From contig JNEM01011389.1 in the NCBI GenBank assembly GCA_000697335.1, forward strand, positions 1-11,850: 11,850 nt of DNA, read 5' to 3'. A program made the position numbers and the translations under genes. Position 1 is the stretch's first letter. Every line of letters starts with the position of its first letter. Below the pieces are notes generated by a model, which did no database searches, had not been told where the DNA came from, and saw nothing but the letters and a program-made list of their open reading frames with translations. This document shows, piece after piece, positions 9,090 through 11,850 of this stretch. The stretch is from Conidiobolus incongruus B7586. Taxonomy: Eukaryota; Entomophthoromycota; Entomophthoromycetes; Entomophthorales; Conidiobolaceae.

Positions 9090-9251
9090 AATTATATATA
9101 TTTTGATTTCAATTCAAATCAATTCCTTGTTAGATTGATTCAAGAGAGCAAACTTTTGAATAACTTGGATCAAATAAAAGCTTTGAAAAAATCTATTTCT
9201 TTACTGTATCAGAAAAGCCTAGTTCAATTCAGGAGTCGGAGAGAGTTATAA
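9090..9251 (+). CDS. Short open run with coding-like composition, possible terminal exon
   Basis: This plus-strand frame is open for 53 codons between a TGA (9087-9089) and a TAA (9249-9251) and has no ATG start. The second half, from about 9126, looks coding. It reads LVRLIQESKLLNNLDQIKAL and then KKSISLLYQKSLVQFRSRRE, with leucines and charges spaced as in an amphipathic helix or coiled coil, and uses C- and G-containing codons unlike the flanking AT-rich DNA. A TTAG acceptor-like site at 9130-9133 could begin a last exon. No upstream exon is found and no family is recognised. It may be a relic or chance. Confidence 0.22.
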   Translation, partial: NYIYFDFNSNQFLVRLIQESKLLNNLDQIKALKKSISLLYQKSLVQFRSRREL

Positions 9252-9728
9252 TAACATTTTACATCAAAATCATCTTTTTTTCTGTTTACATTCTAAATTA
9301 GATATTATTAATTATTCACATTAGTTGATTAAATATTTAAATAATGTGTTGACTAATACTTCAAAGGTTTTTTCCACTATTTCAAATAAAAAATATATAA
9401 TTCCATATAATATAAAGATAAAATATTTGAAAATGAAATATAGCGATTTAGTTTAGTGTGAAACAAACATCAAAAATATATCGAGAAAACATATAACAGG
9501 TATAATTTACATCAATAATTATTATTTTAAATTTGTAAACATTATTTTCAACCTAAAAAATATTCGATCAAGTGTGTATAAATAAAAATTAAATTTATAT
9601 TTTAAGATGGTTATTATTGAAATTATTTCTAGTTAAAGAATGAATCATTGAATGAAACATAATAAAAACATCATAGCTAATAAATAGGCAAAATTCAAGA
9701 ATTACCGCAATCTCGGTCTTATGAGCAG
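9252..9728. other. AT-rich stretch with no gene seen
   Basis: No protein or RNA gene is visible. Around 9690-9728 complexity rises where the 3' flank of the next minus-strand gene candidate begins. Confidence 0.55.
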
Positions 9729-10162
9729 TTACAGTAATCTTGGAAGGCGCAATGAATCACATTCTTTAATGCTTCGATAGTATTCTGGTCCTAATCTCAG
9801 GATTCTATTGCCAAATATACTGACATATAATCCTTTGTAGTCATACTTTCCAACAATAGCTTTGGATTTGAGTATATCATAGCTGGCAGATTTAGTATCA
9901 TGATTGATGAAAGATAATTCATTCTCTCCCCAGAGAGACCTATCAGTTTTTTGGAAATAAGAAGTTGAGTAATGCATTATATTACTTAAAATTCATATGG
10001 TGCTTGATTAAATTGATAAATTATAACTAGGAACTACCGATCGATGCAGAGATCATCTTTTCCATTGGCTAGCGCCATAATATCTCTATAAGGGCGACTA
10101 AAACCGAAAAGCAGACCAACCAAATGGAAAAAAATGTGATATATGCTGAATAAATCTTTCAT
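9729..10162 (-). CDS. Hypothetical small protein with N-terminal hydrophobic leader, two exons
   Basis: I propose exons 10038-10162 and 9729-9984 on the minus strand, joined by removing a 53-bp intron (GTAGTT...TTTAAG), phase 2. The result is 126 residues with no known family. It starts MKDLFSIYHIFFHLVGLLFG, a short charged start followed by a hydrophobic stretch at residues 8-21, which is typical of a signal peptide or single membrane anchor. The remainder is polar, with only two cysteines (39 and 117). It has a more compact-looking part with KAIVGKYDYKGLYVSIFGNR and ILRLGPEYYRSIKE. Intron size fits this genome, but its AAG acceptor does not match the TAG of all nine other introns, and the donor is imperfect. 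Without splicing, the second exon alone still has an ATG (9975-9977) and 82 codons. A secreted small protein is an inference. A decayed longer gene is an alternative. Confidence 0.4.
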
Positions 10163-10310
10163 ATCAGTAAACAGTTGAAATTTTACTAAGAGGTACAGTT
10201 ACAGAGTACCCATCAAAAAGTAAGGTTACATTCACTTCCAAATTAGAGTCTCATGGGCAATATTTGCGTCTATTAGCTATTAAACAATAAGAGAATATCT
10301 CAGCTGGGTT
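10163..10310 (-). other. Upstream of small-protein gene; short coding-like run, unknown
   Basis: Base complexity stays high here, unlike the AT desert to the right. On the minus strand 28 codons at 10167-10250 are open and contain VNVTLLFDGYSVTVPLSK, which looks coding. They are bounded by TGA on both sides (10253-10251 upstream and 10166-10164 downstream), the latter just before the proposed ATG. This may be 5' UTR with a chance frame, an unrecognised exon, or part of an older longer gene. Confidence 0.25.
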
Positions 10311-10762
10311 AATGAAAAAACCCTATCTCTGAAAATTGGCTGTTTGTTTAAGTTGGATTTATTTAATCATATTTCTAATAATCATTCTATAATTTTGAAA
10401 ATAAGATATTCGTTAAAAATTTATATATACAGTCATTCAAAAAGTTCACCAATTTTAAATTTATATTTTAACAAAATAAATAGAACTAAAGCTAACATAA
10501 TATGTTTTTAATTATTAACTTTATTGTTTTTCATTAACAGAATTCAATACTAATGATAATTGCTTATCTTTTTACAATGGATTTTATAATTTATATTTAA
10601 AATTTCACCCCTAATGTTAAAATGTAAAGTTGAAATTACATCTAATTATTACTACAGAATCAAAGAAATAAGAAATTTTTTAATTTCTGATTTTTCAAAC
10701 TTATTATTGGTTTAATTAAAGAAATATATACAAAACAAATAAGAAAATAAATAGTTTTGAAT

Positions 10763-10777
10763 TATATATATATATAT
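10763..10777. repeat. (TA)7 microsatellite
   Basis: Seven uninterrupted TA units plus a T, inside the AT desert. Likely a simple slippage repeat. Confidence 0.7.
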
Positions 10778-11270
10778 TATAATTTTTTTGATTAAAAATT
10801 AATATTTTAAAATTAGTTATTTAATTATATTTAAACCAAAAATAATCATCAAAATTTTTTAATTTTAGTATTAGTAAAATTAAACCATAAACCCTTTATA
10901 ATTATTTAAAATTTACAAGTAGATTTTGGTGATAAAATATTATTTAAATCAATAATTTATTATTAATTAAATTATTTCAAAGTTAAAAGAGAAATTATTT
11001 AAAACCTATTAAAATTTAATAAACTTATTTCAATTATTATTTTTGAATTATTAATATAGTAAACCAATATATTAAAAATACTTTTATAATTTAGCTAAAT
11101 AATTATCAAGATATTTTAATGTTAGTTATATAAGTATTTTATATATATTAAAGTTTAAATCAAAATTAATCAATAAAAATATAAAATAAATAATTTATAT
11201 TTTAACTAAAGCTTAAAAAAGATAAAGTAATTATTATTAAATAAAACTTACTAAGGTATAGTGAAAAAAT

Positions 11271-11316
11271 AAAGATTTAATAATAGATTATTATAATTAA
11301 TCAATCTTAAATCTTT
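11271..11316. repeat. 10-bp perfect inverted repeat in AT desert
   Basis: AAAGATTTAA at 11271-11280 is repeated in inverted form as TTAAATCTTT at 11307-11316 around a 26-base spacer. At this A+T level such arms arise easily by chance, so no function is claimed. Confidence 0.5.
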
Positions 11317-11850
11317 TTTTATAATTTTTTATTAAAATATAAATTAAAATGTTAGATTAAGTTAAATTAACCTCTTTTATAAATTTTTTTAAATAAACAC
11401 TATATTGATAAACAAATATTAATTGTTATAATAAATTATAATAGTGTAAGCTATTTTTATTTAATATTAAAAAAATTAATTAATAATAAACTTTTATTGG
11501 TTTTTTAAATAAAACTATTTTTAATTAGTATTTGTAATATAATTTAAAAAAACTTATTAATTTATATAATAATTATAAAATATATAAAGTTAAAATTATA
11601 AAAAAATTTATAATTAAAAATAACTAGAAAAAACTACTATATCTAGTATATTCTTTAGATTATAACTTATATGATTATAATTGTTTTAAGTAATTAAAAA
11701 TCTAATAAGAAAGAAAATTTCTATAAAAAAATTTAATTAGTTTGAAAAATATCAAATATTAGTTGTTTATAGAAAAAACTAATTTTTAAATATTAAAACT
11801 TTGTTAAAAATATAGTAAAAAGTTATTAAAAATAAAAAACTATTAATTTT

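Larger units (their letters stand above)
10311..11850. other. Extreme AT-rich desert to the window's end
   Basis: More than 1.5 kb with no open frame of interest. By eye about one base in ten is G or C, and some 60-base lines, such as 11521-11580, have only three. It consists of short A and T runs, with a (TA)7 tract at 10763-10777 and an inverted repeat at 11271-11316. No tandem array, gene or mobile element end is evident. Confidence 0.75.

Noticed and set aside
1-11850. tRNA genes, CRISPR arrays, transposon ends or LTRs
   Set aside because: I looked for tRNA T-arm and D-arm patterns, regular direct repeats and paired terminal repeats and found none that hold up.

Overview
The window looks like nuclear DNA of an AT-rich, early-diverging fungus. 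The reasons are many short GT-AG introns (48-60 bp, one of 111 bp, nearly all acceptors TAG), a fungal-sized glycogenin with a long low-complexity tail, clathrin and dynactin genes, and intergenic DNA of about 80-90% A+T. Stop codons follow the standard code (TGA, TAA, TAG all used). The exact phylum cannot be fixed from this sequence alone.

Layout from left to right: the 3' end of a clathrin heavy chain gene (1-1163, +, two small introns); an AT-rich gap with a small cluster of hairpins (1164-2284); a complete intronless 2-dehydropantoate 2-reductase (2285-3292, -); an eight-exon dynactin subunit 2 / dynamitin gene (3593-5259, -), which the ORFs show only in pieces and which I assembled into a 409-residue protein; a shared divergent upstream region (5260-5804); and a glycogenin gene (5805-7855, +) that has an apparent one-base reading-frame break between two well conserved blocks.

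The right-hand third (7856-11850) has no gene of a family I recognise. It contains a GC-richer 450-bp island with hairpins but no intact ORF (8111-8560), a short coiled-coil-like open run (9090-9251), a plausible two-exon gene for a 126-residue protein with an N-terminal hydrophobic leader and two cysteines (9729-10162, -), and then a 1.5-kb stretch that is almost pure A+T (10311-11850).

The recognised genes are housekeeping genes of separate pathways: vesicle coat, pantothenate/CoA synthesis, dynein motor adaptor and glycogen priming. They do not form a functional cluster. The least explained parts are the glycogenin frame break, the unknown island at 8.1-8.6 kb and the small leader-bearing protein beside the AT desert. 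I found no mobile element, CRISPR array, tRNA or rRNA gene that I can support.
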